64,000 nt of DNA, from the NCBI GenBank assembly GCA_038120095.1, contig JAYOKZ010000005.1:47282-111281 (forward strand), in the 5' to 3' direction. A program made the translations under genes and the position numbers. Source of the DNA: UBA2589 sp038120095. GTDB lineage: Bacteria; Gemmatimonadota; Gemmatimonadetes; Longimicrobiales; Gaopeijiaceae. The first letter of the stretch is position 1; each line of letters opens with the position of its first letter. Below the pieces are notes generated by a model, which saw nothing but the letters and a program-made list of their open reading frames with translations, had not been told where the DNA came from and ran no database searches. This document shows, piece after piece, positions 33,907 through 43,549 of this stretch.

Positions 33907-36831
33907 ATGAATGATCCGATCAGGGTCCGGGGCGCCCGGCAGCACAACCTCAAGGACATCGACCTCGATCTCCCGCGCCGTACCTTTACCGTCATCACCG
34001 GACCGTCCGGATCGGGCAAGAGCTCCCTCGCGCTCGATACGCTCTTTGCCGAAGGACAGCGCCGCTACGTCGAGTCGCTCTCGACGTACGCGAAGCAGTT
34101 TCTCGAGCGGATGGAAAAGCCCGACGTCGACTCAGTCGAGGGGATCTCGCCCGCTGTCGCGATCGAACAGAAGAACCCCACCAAATCCAGCCGTTCGACC
34201 GTCGGGACAGCGACCGAGGTGTATGACTACATGCGCCTTCTGTGGGCGCGTATCGGTCGTACTTACTGCCCCGAGTGCGACCGTCACGTGCAGCCCGACA
34301 CCGTGTCTTCGGCGGTCGACCGCGTTCTGGAGCTGGGTGGGGGTGTGCGGATTCAGGTCGCCTTCCCACTGCCCCGCAGTGAGGAGATCAAGCACGAACT
34401 GGTCGTGTCCAACCTGAGAGCGCTTGGCTTCGTCCGGCTTCTGGTTGACGGTGTGTCGGTGGATATCTCCGGTCCGGACGCGGAGTCGCCGGGCGAACTC
34501 GGCCGTGATCTGACGGCTTCCGACGAGCTGCTGGTCGTGGTCGACCGGATCAAGACCGACCCCGACGAGACGGACCGCCTCGCCGACTCTCTCGGCACGT
34601 GCTTTGTGGAGGGTGAGGGAGAAGCTGTCGTCCTCGTGTCGAAAGACGATGGTGGGACGGACCGAATGCTCTTCACGGAGCACTTCCGTTGTCCGGAACA
34701 TCCAGAAGCCGTCTTCCTGGAGCCGACACCTCAGCTGTTCTCGTTCAACAACCCCTTCGGGACTTGCTCTCTCTGTACAGGATTCGGGGCGACGCTCGAC
34801 TACGATCCCGAGTTGATCATCCCTGTCCCTCAGCGCTCCATTGCGGACAACGTGGTCGATCCCTGGGCGGCGCCCCGCTACAAGCGCGAGCGAACGAAGC
34901 TGAAGGAATTCGGGACGAAGTGCGGCGTGTCCCTGGATTCGCCGTGGGAAGAGCTGCCGGAATCGTTTCGAGAGGATGTTCTGTTCGGGACGAAGGGGTT
35001 CAAGGGAGTCATCCCCTTCCTGGTGTCACGCGAAAAGAAGCGATACAAGCAGTACATTCGCGTGTGGCTCCGGAAGTATCAGGCTCCCAAGACGTGTCGT
35101 CAGTGCGGGGGCGGTCGCATCCGGCCCGAGGCACTGAACGTTCGTGTGTCGGATTGCAGCATCGCCGCCGTCTCGGAACTGCCGCTCGAGGATCTGGCGG
35201 TCTGGTTGGAGCAGCTCCGGCTCAGTTCGATGGAAGCGCAGATCGCCGAGACGATCATGCGAGAGCTCACTGCCCGGGTGGGCTTTCTGGTCGATGTGGG
35301 GCTCGGATATCTCTCGCTCAGCCGGCAGATGCGGACGCTCTCCGGGGGCGAGGCTCAGCGTATCAACCTTGCGAATTCCCTCGGGTCGTCACTTGTAGAC
35401 ACCCTGTATGTCCTCGACGAGCCGACGGTCGGGCTGCACCCGCGCGACACGGGGGCCCTGCTCGACCTGCTGCAGAGACTGCGGACTGCAGGCAACACGG
35501 TGGTGGTGGTCGAGCACGATACTCAGGCGATTCGGGCGGCCGATCACGTCGTGGAGCTGGGTCCCGCATCCGGTGAGCACGGCGGACAGATTGTCTTCGA
35601 GGGTACGTCGGAGGACCTCGCGGAGTTCGACACCGTCACCGGGCGGTATCTCTCCGGACGGTCCTCGATCAGCAGAGGCGGTGCTCCCCGACCGATCGAT
35701 GGGCCCTCCCTCGTCCTGAGGGGAGCGACCCAGCACAATCTGCGCGATGTGGACGTGGACATCCCGCTCGGAACGCTGACGGTCGTGTCGGGCGTTTCGG
35801 GATCGGGAAAATCGACACTCATCCACGATGTCCTTTACCGGGCGGCCGAGCGTGAACTCGGCTCCGGAGAGACGAGCGCCAAGGAGCATCTGGGGGAGGT
35901 CGTGGGTGATTACACCTTACTCGAGGGGCTCACACATATCGACGAAGTGGTACTCGTGGACCAGGCGCCCATCGGCCGGACGCCTCGCTCCAACCCCGTG
36001 ACCTACATCAAGGCGTGGGACGGGGTGCGGAAACTCTTTGCGGACGCGCCCGTTTCACGGGAGAGGGGATACACGCCCGGCCACTTCAGCTTCAATGTCC
36101 AGGGCGGGCGCTGTGAAGAGTGCAAGGGGGCGGGAGCGGTGGAGGTCGAGATGATCTTCATGGCCGACGTCTACGTTCCCTGCGAGGCCTGCGAAGGGCG
36201 TCGGTACACCCGTGAAGTGCTCGACGTGAAGGTTCGGGGCAAGACCATTTCCGAGGTCCTGGAGCTCACGGTCGACGAGGCGATCCGCTTCTTCATCCGC
36301 GAGCGCAAGCTTGGAAAGACGCTGTGGCAGCTTCAGCAGGTCGGTCTCGGATATCTGCGTCTGGGTCAACCTGCGACAACGCTGTCGGGCGGAGAGTCAC
36401 AACGTCTGAAGGTGGCCCGAGAACTCGCTCGAGTCTCCGGCAAGAAGGGTCGGAAGCTCTACATCCTGGATGAGCCGACCACCGGTCTCTCGGGAGAAGA
36501 TGTTCGCAAGCTGATCGAGGTGCTCGGGCGGCTCGTGGATGCCGGGAATACCGTCCTCGTCATCGAGCACAACCTGGACGTGATTCGGGTGGCGGACTGG
36601 GTCATCGACCTCGGCCCGGAAGCTGGTGTCCGGGGAGGCCAGATCGTCGGTGTGGGTCGCCCGGAGACGATCGCAAGCATACCGGAAAGCCACACTGGAC
36701 GTTATCTGGCGGAGGCGATGCGGGAGGCTGCACGCCACAGTGGAGCCAGCGCCGAGGGACCGACTGGAAGAGCTCGGGATGGAACTGGACACGGAGCTTC
36801 TCGGTCACCGGGGGATTCCGTGAGCGCGTGA
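33907..36831 (+). CDS. uvrA: Excinuclease ABC subunit A
   Basis: DNA damage recognition ATPase of nucleotide excision repair, about 974 aa. The ATG at 33907 starts the conserved DPIRVRGARQHNLKDIDLDLPR; the open frame upstream is spurious. Walker A motifs are GPSGSGKSS (N-terminal) and GVSGSGKST (C-terminal); signatures LSGGEAQR and LSGGESQR are intact. The C-terminal zinc finger (CEECKGAG then CEACEGRRY) has all four cysteines. The first zinc site has CPEH in place of the usual CPxC beside the HFRCP segment, followed by CSLC. The end overlaps the GT2 gene by 4 nt. Confidence 0.96.
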   Translation: MNDPIRVRGARQHNLKDIDLDLPRRTFTVITGPSGSGKSSLALDTLFAEGQRRYVESLSTYAKQFLERMEKPDVDSVEGISPAVAIEQKNPTKSSRSTVGTATEVYDYMRLLWARIGRTYCPECDRHVQPDTVSSAVDRVLELGGGVRIQVAFPLPRSEEIKHELVVSNLRALGFVRLLVDGVSVDISGPDAESPGELGRDLTASDELLVVVDRIKTDPDETDRLADSLGTCFVEGEGEAVVLVSKDDGGTDRMLFTEHFRCPEHPEAVFLEPTPQLFSFNNPFGTCSLCTGFGATLDYDPELIIPVPQRSIADNVVDPWAAPRYKRERTKLKEFGTKCGVSLDSPWEELPESFREDVLFGTKGFKGVIPFLVSREKKRYKQYIRVWLRKYQAPKTCRQCGGGRIRPEALNVRVSDCSIAAVSELPLEDLAVWLEQLRLSSMEAQIAETIMRELTARVGFLVDVGLGYLSLSRQMRTLSGGEAQRINLANSLGSSLVDTLYVLDEPTVGLHPRDTGALLDLLQRLRTAGNTVVVVEHDTQAIRAADHVVELGPASGEHGGQIVFEGTSEDLAEFDTVTGRYLSGRSSISRGGAPRPIDGPSLVLRGATQHNLRDVDVDIPLGTLTVVSGVSGSGKSTLIHDVLYRAAERELGSGETSAKEHLGEVVGDYTLLEGLTHIDEVVLVDQAPIGRTPRSNPVTYIKAWDGVRKLFADAPVSRERGYTPGHFSFNVQGGRCEECKGAGAVEVEMIFMADVYVPCEACEGRRYTREVLDVKVRGKTISEVLELTVDEAIRFFIRERKLGKTLWQLQQVGLGYLRLGQPATTLSGGESQRLKVARELARVSGKKGRKLYILDEPTTGLSGEDVRKLIEVLGRLVDAGNTVLVIEHNLDVIRVADWVIDLGPEAGVRGGQIVGVGRPETIASIPESHTGRYLAEAMREAARHSGASAEGPTGRARDGTGHGASRSPGDSVSA

Positions 36832-37844
36832 TGCGTGAACCGCCGAGCCTGAGTGTTCTGATGCCGGTGCGCGATGGTGGAGACTGTCTCGACGAGGCGA
36901 TGGCATCCGTCATCGGGCAGTCGTTCACCGACTTCGAGGTCATCGTCGTGGACGATGGCTCCACGGACGGTACCGCCGAACTTCTTCGTGAGTGGTCGGG
37001 CCGGGACGAACGGATCCGAGTCGTCTCGGGAGGGCGGGTGGGGATCGTCCGGGCGCTGGAGATCGCCCGGCAAGAAGCGCGAGGGACATTCCTCGCACGG
37101 ATGGACGCCGACGACATCGCCGACCCTCGTCGCTTCACGCTGCAGTACGAGTTCATGATGGCGAATCCTGGATCCGCAGGATGTGGTTGCGGCGTTCGTT
37201 ACTTCCCGGAGGGATCCGTGCGGGACGGCGCGCGACGCTATGAAGCATGGATCAATCGGATACGGTCACCGGAGGATGTACGACGCGCCATCTGGATCGA
37301 GTGCCCGCTTGCACATCCGACCTGGTTTCTGCGTGCTCAGGTCGTGGCCGAGGCCGGGGGATATCAGGATCTCGGGTGGCCGGAGGATTACGACCTGATG
37401 CTCAGGATTCACTCGGCAGGCCATGCGCTGGCGAATTTGCCGCAGGTCCTTCACGCGTGGAGAGAGGGCCCGACACGGTTGTCACGAACCCACATACGCT
37501 ATTCGACGGCGGCATTCCTCCGTTGCCGCGTGCACTATCTCCGTGAGGGCCCTCTCGCCAACGACCGAGCGGCAGTCGTGTGGGGTGCCGGACCGGTAGG
37601 AAAGACCTTTGCAAGAGCTCTTCAGGCGGCCGGCACGCGAATCGCGGCGTTCGTGGATCTGGATCCCCGCAAGATCGGTCAGGAAATCCACGGCGCTCCG
37701 GTGATCGACGCGGTGCAGGCGGTCGAAATTCGGGGACCTCTGCATGCGGCTGCGGTCGGCCAGCCGGGCGCCCGCGGCCAGATCGAAGCACTTCTCGAGC
37801 AGGGTGGCTTCGTCCCCGGTGAGGACTTCGTCGCGGTCGCGTGA
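36828..37844 (+). CDS. GT2-family glycosyltransferase with C-terminal Rossmann-like extension
   Basis: About 338 aa. The GT-A catalytic fold has LSVLMPVRDGGDCLDEAMASVIGQS, VIVVDDGSTDG and the DxD motif RMDADDIADP, plus a downstream CPLAHPTWFLRA and WPEDYDLMLR acceptor segment. The last third (about 250-338) is a second nucleotide-binding-like fold, AAVVWGAGPVGKTFARALQAAGTRIAAFVDLD, similar to the sugar-nucleotide-modifying or PglD-like N-terminal fold. GTG 36828 overlaps the uvrA stop; ATG 36831 is an equal choice. Probable role: adds a sugar to a polysaccharide or lipid; acceptor unknown. Confidence 0.8.
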   Translation: MMREPPSLSVLMPVRDGGDCLDEAMASVIGQSFTDFEVIVVDDGSTDGTAELLREWSGRDERIRVVSGGRVGIVRALEIARQEARGTFLARMDADDIADPRRFTLQYEFMMANPGSAGCGCGVRYFPEGSVRDGARRYEAWINRIRSPEDVRRAIWIECPLAHPTWFLRAQVVAEAGGYQDLGWPEDYDLMLRIHSAGHALANLPQVLHAWREGPTRLSRTHIRYSTAAFLRCRVHYLREGPLANDRAAVVWGAGPVGKTFARALQAAGTRIAAFVDLDPRKIGQEIHGAPVIDAVQAVEIRGPLHAAAVGQPGARGQIEALLEQGGFVPGEDFVAVA

Positions 37845-38092
37845 CGGTGAAGCTTGCAAATACGAAAAAGCCAGCATTTACAAGGGTTTGCGGGGCATAA
37901 ACCATCCTGAGCCGCAGCTTGGTTTGAGGCTCCCGTGGGGTTATTTTTCAGGGTCTTCGGAACCCTCTCCAGACCCTTCGAAATCGCCCCCGCGGACGGC
38001 CACGACGACGAGCAGACGCGTGTCAGGTTCCGGAGCGTTTTTCGACCCATCTGGGGCACTGTTCCTGAACGCATGACAGGACGATCCCGCGT
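37845..38092 (+). other. AT-richer leader of gyrA with candidate promoter and hairpins
   Basis: 248 bases without a gene. TTGCAA at 37854-37859 and TTTACA at 37877-37882 are 17 nt apart, a weak sigma-70-like pair. A short hairpin with GGGT and ACCC arms (37951-37954 and 37962-37965) and an alternative GGGTCT/AGACCC pairing (37951-37956, 37971-37976) lie nearer gyrA. No tRNA or other RNA is recognised. Confidence 0.25.
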
Positions 38093-40663
38093 ATGAGTGA
38101 CGAGCTCGAACTCGGAGGCAACGGAGGAGGGCAGACCGTCCTGGCCCGCCTCCTCGAAGACGAAATGAGGGAATCGTTCATCGATTACTCGATGAGCGTC
38201 ATCGTGCAGCGTGCGTTACCCGACGTGCGAGACGGACTGAAGCCGGTGCACCGCCGCATCCTGTACGCGATGAGTCAGGCGGGATTGAGCCCGGGGCGGT
38301 CGTACAAGAAGAGCGCGACCGTGGTGGGTGACGTGCTCGGCAAGTACCACCCGCACGGGGACTCGGCGGTCTACGACTCGATGGTGCGCATGGTGCAGGA
38401 TTTTTCACTGCGCTATCCCCTGGTGGACGGTCAGGGGAACTTCGGTTCGGTCGACGGCGACTCTGCTGCTGCCTACCGGTACACGGAGGCCCGCCTCATG
38501 CCGCTGGCGACGGAGCTGCTGGCGGACATCGAGAAGGAAACGGTCAACTACGCCGACAACTTCGATGGGAGTCATCAGGAGCCGACCGTGCTTCCGGCGC
38601 GCGTGCCCAATCTCCTCATCAACGGGTCGTCAGGGATCGCCGTCGGCATGGCGACCAACATTCCTCCGCACAACCTGCGGGAGGTTGTGGCGGCTACGAC
38701 GGCGCTGATCGACAATCCCGATCTTCCCCAGGAAGACTTGGAACTTCTGGTCACGGGCCCGGATTTCCCCACGGGAGGGTTCATCTGCGGTCGAGAAGGG
38801 ATCCGCGACGCCTACCGGACCGGCCGTGGACGGATCGTCATGCGCGCGCGCGCGGCCATCGAGTCGATCGACGCGAACAGTGAGCGGATCGTGATTACCG
38901 AGATCCCGTTCATGGTGAACAAGTCTAGGCTGATCGAGCAGATCGCCCAGCTGGTCCGGGACAAGAAACTGACGGATATCCGGGATCTCCGAGACGAGTC
39001 CGACCGAGAAGGCATGCGGATCGTGATCGAGCTCAAGAGAGATGCGGTACCGGAGATCGTGTTGAATCGCCTGTATCGTCACACGCAGATGCAGTCGACG
39101 TTCGGCACGATCCTGCTCGCGCTGGTCGATGGCGTACCCAAGGTGATGTCACTGCGCGAGACGCTGCAGCACTTCATCGACCATCGGCTCGAGGTCATCG
39201 TCCGTCGAAGCGAATACGATCTCGCCCGTGCGCTGGAGCGCGAACACATCCTCGAAGGTCTCAAGATCGCCGTCGACAACATCGACGAGGTGATCAAGAT
39301 CATCCGGGGCTCGAAGGATACTGAGACCGCGTCTGCTCAATTGCAGGAGTCGTTCGACCTCTCCGAACGTCAGGCGAAGGCGATCCTGGACATGCGTCTC
39401 GCGCGGCTCACCGGGCTCGAGATCGAGAAGCTCGAGGAAGAGCTTGCCGAGGTCCGTGCGTTGATCGCTGAACTTCAGCGAATCCTCGGATCGGAAGAGG
39501 TCCGGATGGGCATCCTCAAGGATGAACTCGCCGAAGTGAGTGAGAAGTACGGTGATGATCGTCGCTCGGAGATCACGCACGCTGTCGGTTCCTTCAACGT
39601 GGAGGACCTGATCGTCGAGCAGGACATGGTCGTGACCGTGTCTCACCAGGGCTACGTGAAGCGCTTGCCGGTTGACACGTATCGTGCGCAGCGGCGGGGT
39701 GGGCGGGGCCTACGAGGCATGGACACCAAGGAAGAGGATTTCGTCGAACATCTCTTCGTGGCGTCGACGCACGACTACCTGATGATCTTCACGCGTCGAG
39801 GGCAGTGTTATTGGAAGAAGGTCTGGGAGATCCCGGAAGGCAGCCGGGCTTCGCGGGGGAAGCCCATCGTGAACCTGCTCAACCTGGGGCCTGACGAGAA
39901 GGTCGCGGCCGTCGTGCCTGTGCGTGAATTCAGCGAGGATCACTTCCTGATTTTCGGAACCCGCCGCGGGATCGTGAAAAAGACGGCGCTCTCGGCCTAC
40001 GGCAACGTCAGGTCGGTAGGACTCAACGCGATCAACATCGCCGAAGGTGACGAACTCATCGAGGTTCGGGTCACCTCGGGTGGCGACGAAATCCTGATCG
40101 CGAGCCGCAAGGGAATGGCGATCCGCTTCAACGAAGCCGATGCCCGACCGATGGGCAGGGCGACCGGGGGTGTTCGTGGGCTCAACCTGCGGGCCGGTGA
40201 TGAAGTGGTCGGTATGGTGGTCGCTCGGGAGGAGTCGACCGTCCTGGTGGTCGCGGAAAACGGCCTCGGCAAGCGTACCCCGATCAGTGAGTACCGGCTC
40301 CAGAAGCGCGGCGGATTCGGTGTCATCAACCTCAAGGTCTCGGAGAAGACCGGTGAGGTAGTGACGGTGCGTGCGGTCTCGGAGGAGGAGCAGCTGATGT
40401 TCATCACTCGCAATGGAGTGGTGAACCGGCAGCGAGTTTCGGAAATCCGGGTGATTGGTCGCGCGACCCAGGGTGTGCGGCTGGTGAACCTCGATGACGG
40501 CGACGTCGTCATGGACGTCGCCCGCGTCGTCGCGGATGACGAAGGCGGGGATGCTGTCGAGGGGACCGATGCTCCGGCCGGAGACACGTCCGCGATGACT
40601 TCCACCGAGGTGGCCACGGGCGATGAGGGCGATGACTCGGAATCGGTCCGTGAAGAATCGTGA
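38093..40663 (+). CDS. gyrA: DNA gyrase subunit A
   Basis: Catalytic subunit of the type II topoisomerase, about 856 aa. It starts with the characteristic LEDEMRESFIDYSMSVIVQRALPDVRDGLKPVHRRI. The quinolone-resistance region GKYHPHGDSAVYDSMV has the wild-type Ser and Asp equivalents of E. coli 83 and 87. The catalytic tyrosine is in AAYRYTEARL. The C-terminal wrapping domain contains the GyrA box QRRGGRG, which favours gyrase over ParC. The acidic end (DEGDDSESVREES) is typical. The GTG of the next gene overlaps its stop. Confidence 0.97.
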   Translation: MSDELELGGNGGGQTVLARLLEDEMRESFIDYSMSVIVQRALPDVRDGLKPVHRRILYAMSQAGLSPGRSYKKSATVVGDVLGKYHPHGDSAVYDSMVRMVQDFSLRYPLVDGQGNFGSVDGDSAAAYRYTEARLMPLATELLADIEKETVNYADNFDGSHQEPTVLPARVPNLLINGSSGIAVGMATNIPPHNLREVVAATTALIDNPDLPQEDLELLVTGPDFPTGGFICGREGIRDAYRTGRGRIVMRARAAIESIDANSERIVITEIPFMVNKSRLIEQIAQLVRDKKLTDIRDLRDESDREGMRIVIELKRDAVPEIVLNRLYRHTQMQSTFGTILLALVDGVPKVMSLRETLQHFIDHRLEVIVRRSEYDLARALEREHILEGLKIAVDNIDEVIKIIRGSKDTETASAQLQESFDLSERQAKAILDMRLARLTGLEIEKLEEELAEVRALIAELQRILGSEEVRMGILKDELAEVSEKYGDDRRSEITHAVGSFNVEDLIVEQDMVVTVSHQGYVKRLPVDTYRAQRRGGRGLRGMDTKEEDFVEHLFVASTHDYLMIFTRRGQCYWKKVWEIPEGSRASRGKPIVNLLNLGPDEKVAAVVPVREFSEDHFLIFGTRRGIVKKTALSAYGNVRSVGLNAINIAEGDELIEVRVTSGGDEILIASRKGMAIRFNEADARPMGRATGGVRGLNLRAGDEVVGMVVAREESTVLVVAENGLGKRTPISEYRLQKRGGFGVINLKVSEKTGEVVTVRAVSEEEQLMFITRNGVVNRQRVSEIRVIGRATQGVRLVNLDDGDVVMDVARVVADDEGGDAVEGTDAPAGDTSAMTSTEVATGDEGDDSESVREES

Positions 40664-41658
40664 GTGACATCGTTCAGGGGCAGGGGCTCGTCGGACTGAC
40701 CGAGATCGAATCGGCAGCCCGTCGGCTCGCGGGCGTCATCGTACCTACGCCCCTGATCCCCGCTGACGCCGTGTCAGAGCGAGTCGGCGCGCAGGTCCGC
40801 CTCAAGTGCGAGAATCTGCAGAGGGCGGGTTCGTTCAAGATTCGGGGTGCGTACAACTTCGTGTCCCAGCTCTCCGACGATCAGGTTTCGAACGGTATCA
40901 TCACCTACTCGTCCGGGAATCACGCGCAGGCCGTCGCGCTGGCGGGGCAACTGCGTGGTGTGCGGGTTGTCGTGGTGATGCCTACGGACGCGCCGAAGGT
41001 GAAGCGTGACGGTGCCGAACGACTTGGAGCCGAGGTCGTCTTCGAGGGCACGACGTCCGTCGAGCGGCGGTCACGCGCGGAGGCGATTGCCGCGGACGAC
41101 GGCCTTGTGATGGTGCCTCCGTTCGATCACCGCCACATCATCGCGGGGCAGGGCACGGTCGGACTCGAGATTGCACGGTCGTGGGAGGATGTGGATCTCG
41201 TCCTGGCTCCGATCGGTGGTGGAGGACTCGCCAGCGGTGTGGCGGCTGCCGTGAAACGTCTGCTGCCCTCGGCCCGCGTGATCGGTGTCGAACCCGAGGG
41301 TGCGGCGTCCATGCGTCGGGCGCTGGACCATGGCGGGCCCACCCTGCTGCCGGAAGTCGATACGATCGCGGACGGTCTCAAGCCGGTGATCGCCGGTGAA
41401 CTCACGTTCGAACACGCTCGTGACCTCATGGATGACGTCGTCACCGTCGATGATGATGCGATCCGCGAGGCGGCGGGAGTTCTGGTGCACCGTCACAAGC
41501 TGGTCGTGGAGTTCAGTGGCGCCGCCACGACCGCGGCCGTTCTATCCGGAAAGGTCAGGTGTGAGGGAGGGCGCATCGCGGTGGTGATTTCCGGCGGAAA
41601 CCTCGGCATGCCCGCGGAGTGTGGGGACTGCCCGGCAGCTTCCTTCCGCGCGGTCTGA
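40660..41658 (+). CDS. PLP-dependent threonine/serine dehydratase
   Basis: Cytoplasmic fold-type II PLP enzyme of about 332 aa. The PLP lysine is in SFKIRGAYNF, SSGNHAQAVALAG is the substrate and phosphate-binding loop, and GGGGLASGVA plus ISGGNLGM are glycine loops of threonine ammonia-lyases and serine dehydratases. It lacks the ACT regulatory tail of biosynthetic IlvA, so TdcB-like or serine racemase-like activity is possible. GTG 40660 overlaps the gyrA stop by 4 nt, so it is translationally coupled to gyrA. Confidence 0.88.
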   Translation: MSDIVQGQGLVGLTEIESAARRLAGVIVPTPLIPADAVSERVGAQVRLKCENLQRAGSFKIRGAYNFVSQLSDDQVSNGIITYSSGNHAQAVALAGQLRGVRVVVVMPTDAPKVKRDGAERLGAEVVFEGTTSVERRSRAEAIAADDGLVMVPPFDHRHIIAGQGTVGLEIARSWEDVDLVLAPIGGGGLASGVAAAVKRLLPSARVIGVEPEGAASMRRALDHGGPTLLPEVDTIADGLKPVIAGELTFEHARDLMDDVVTVDDDAIREAAGVLVHRHKLVVEFSGAATTAAVLSGKVRCEGGRIAVVISGGNLGMPAECGDCPAASFRAV

Positions 41659-41704
41659 CGCGATCAGGCAGCCTTCCCAGACATCGTTTCGAGCGACAGG
41701 GACC

Positions 41705-42388
41705 ATGCGACGAATCATCCTCTTCGACATCGACGGGACGCTGCTGTGGGGTGGTCCGGCCAAGAGCGCCTTCGTGGATGCGATGAACGAGACCTACGGC
41801 ACGCCCGGCGAGGTCGATGGCGTGAGCTTCGCCGGAAAGACGGACCCGCAGATCGCCCGTGAGCTGCTTGCCGGCTCGGGTATGCCTCACGATCAGATCG
41901 CCCGGGGGCTGGATGAGCTCTTTGGGCGTTACCTCGGGTATCTCGAAGCCCGTCTGCCCGATGACCCGGTGACTGTGCTGCCCGGCGTCCCCGAGTTGCT
42001 CGAGGCCCTCGCCGGCTACGACGATGTCGGGGTCGGTCTGCTGACCGGGAACGTGGCTGGTGGCGCGAAGCTCAAGCTCCTGTCGGGTGGACTGTGGGGT
42101 CACTTCGAGTTCGGCAGCTACGGCTCTGACCACGAGGAGCGTGACGAACTTCCGGCCATCGCCATCTCGCGTGCTCGTGACCTCTGGGGTGGGACAGTCA
42201 CGGCGGACAGGGCCATCGTCGTAGGGGATACGCCTCGCGACATTCAGTGTGGAAAATCCGGGGGTACGCGGACGTTGGCCGTCGCGACGGGCTCGTTTTC
42301 GGCGGAACAGCTTCGGGCCCATCATCCGGATTACGTCCTCGACGACTTCACCGCTACGAGTTCCGTTCTGGAGCTCCTGCTGGCCTGA
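41705..42388 (+). CDS. HAD-family phosphohydrolase
   Basis: About 227 aa. Motif I is ILFDIDGTLL (nucleophile Asp and general acid/base Asp), motif II is GLLTGN, and motifs III/IV end with AIVVGDTPRDIQCGKSGGT. A small helical cap lies between about residues 15 and 85 (DAMNETYG, SGMPHDQIARGLDELF). It resembles phosphoglycolate-phosphatase-like enzymes; substrate not assigned. ATG 41705 is chosen at the conserved motif I start. It follows the dehydratase gene after 46 nt. Confidence 0.87.
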   Translation: MRRIILFDIDGTLLWGGPAKSAFVDAMNETYGTPGEVDGVSFAGKTDPQIARELLAGSGMPHDQIARGLDELFGRYLGYLEARLPDDPVTVLPGVPELLEALAGYDDVGVGLLTGNVAGGAKLKLLSGGLWGHFEFGSYGSDHEERDELPAIAISRARDLWGGTVTADRAIVVGDTPRDIQCGKSGGTRTLAVATGSFSAEQLRAHHPDYVLDDFTATSSVLELLLA

Positions 42389-42547
42389 GAGTCAGCCGGG
42401 CAGCCGTTGCCGACGGGTAGCGCTTCCTTGATCCCCCGGAGGGGCCGAAACATCTTCCTGACCTTGATCCTCGAGGGAAGGTGCGCCTCGATTCGTATGG
42501 AAATCACTCGACTGGCGTGACTGCCGAGTCGTTCAAAGGAGTACGAC

Positions 42548-43291
42548 GTGTCCAGAGGCGAAGATCGTCGCGCGGCCCGAGAGGCCCAGGCCGGCATGAA
42601 AAAATTCTACTATCTGTTCGGTGCGGTTGCCGTCATCGGTATCGGGGTTGTCGGCTACAACGTCGGGAGTGGAGTTCTCAGTGCGGCCGCGACGGCCCCC
42701 ATCGAGCTCGAGTTGAGTGACGACGAAGCTCTGGTTGCCCTCGCTCAGGGGGTTACGCTCGGGGATGATCAGGCTCCTGTGACGGTCGTCGAGTTCGGAG
42801 ACTATCAGTGCCCGGGCTGTGGTGCGTTTGCTTTGTCGGTGAAGCCTCAGCTCGAGGGAACCATGGTTGCGTCGGGTGAGGTGAAATTCGTGTTCTACGA
42901 CTTTCCGCTCATCTCGATTCACCCCAATGCGTTCCTGGCCGCACGCGCCGCGCGTTGCTCCGCAGACCAGGATGCGTATTGGGAGTATCACGAGGTGCTC
43001 TTCCGAAATCAGTCCCGGTGGGCGGTTGCTACGATGCCGGCGAGCGCCTTCGAGGATTACGCCGAGGAGGTCGGCATGGACGGGAGCACGTTCTCCGCGT
43101 GCCTCAACAGCGACAAATACGCGGACGTCGTGACGGCGAACATGCAGCTCGGCTCACGTATGGGCGTCAGTGGCACGCCGACGATCATGGTCAGGGCGAA
43201 TGGGGATCTCCGGCGGCTGAGCGGCAACGACTTTCAAAGCATCTCCAATGCCATCCAGGAGATGACCGGGTCGATGGACGGCGGTAACTGA
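42548..43291 (+). CDS. Membrane-anchored DsbA-like thiol oxidoreductase
   Basis: About 247 aa. GTG 42548 is preceded by AAAGGAG at 6 nt. An N-terminal transmembrane anchor (FYYLFGAVAVIGIGVVGYNVG) is followed by a thioredoxin fold with active site CPGC in GDYQCPGCGAF and a cis-proline loop GVSGTPTIMV. A second cysteine pair (RAARCSAD and FSACLN) may form a structural disulfide. Predicted role: disulfide formation or isomerisation in the periplasm. A small gene starts 2 nt after its stop. Confidence 0.86.
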   Translation: MSRGEDRRAAREAQAGMKKFYYLFGAVAVIGIGVVGYNVGSGVLSAAATAPIELELSDDEALVALAQGVTLGDDQAPVTVVEFGDYQCPGCGAFALSVKPQLEGTMVASGEVKFVFYDFPLISIHPNAFLAARAARCSADQDAYWEYHEVLFRNQSRWAVATMPASAFEDYAEEVGMDGSTFSACLNSDKYADVVTANMQLGSRMGVSGTPTIMVRANGDLRRLSGNDFQSISNAIQEMTGSMDGGN

Positions 43292-43292
43292 G

Positions 43293-43484
43293 GTGGGTGA
43301 CTCCGTGAAAGTCCGGCTTCTCTTCGTGGATGACGGAGAGTATCACAACGCGACCGTGGAGATCCCCGCCGGTTCCATCGAGGCACATGAGCGCCTCATC
43401 GATTGCCTCCGCGAAGACGAGGCCGTACAGAAGACGATCTTCGTCGACGTCGATCGCCTCGTCGCGGCGCATATCGCCGACTGA
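43293..43484 (+). CDS. Small hypothetical protein coupled to DsbA-like gene
   Basis: 63 aa from GTG 43293, 2 nt after the preceding stop. Its fold-like pattern is beta-beta-helix-beta (VKVRLLFVDDGEYHNATVEIP, AHERLIDCLREDE, KTIFVDVDRLVAAHIAD). No signal, metal site or known family was recognised. Tight coupling suggests it is real. Confidence 0.6.
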   Translation: MGDSVKVRLLFVDDGEYHNATVEIPAGSIEAHERLIDCLREDEAVQKTIFVDVDRLVAAHIAD

Positions 43485-43495
43485 CCCACGTCTCG

Positions 43496-43530
43496 GCACC
43501 CGGGCGGGGCGCACTGCCCGGCTCGGGTGC
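43496..43530. terminator. Hairpin between convergent genes, possible terminator
   Basis: Arms GCACCCG (43496-43502) and CGGGTGC (43524-43530) pair perfectly, with an inner GGC/GCC pairing and an asymmetric bulge. It lies between the small plus-strand gene and the convergent DUF402 gene. No U-tract follows, so intrinsic termination is uncertain. Confidence 0.35.
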
Positions 43531-43549
43531 AGCTGACGGAGGACTCGGG

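Noticed and set aside
37854..37882. Candidate promoter before gyrA as a firm call
   Set aside because: The -10 element matches the consensus at only three positions, so it is mentioned within the leader entry but not listed as a promoter.
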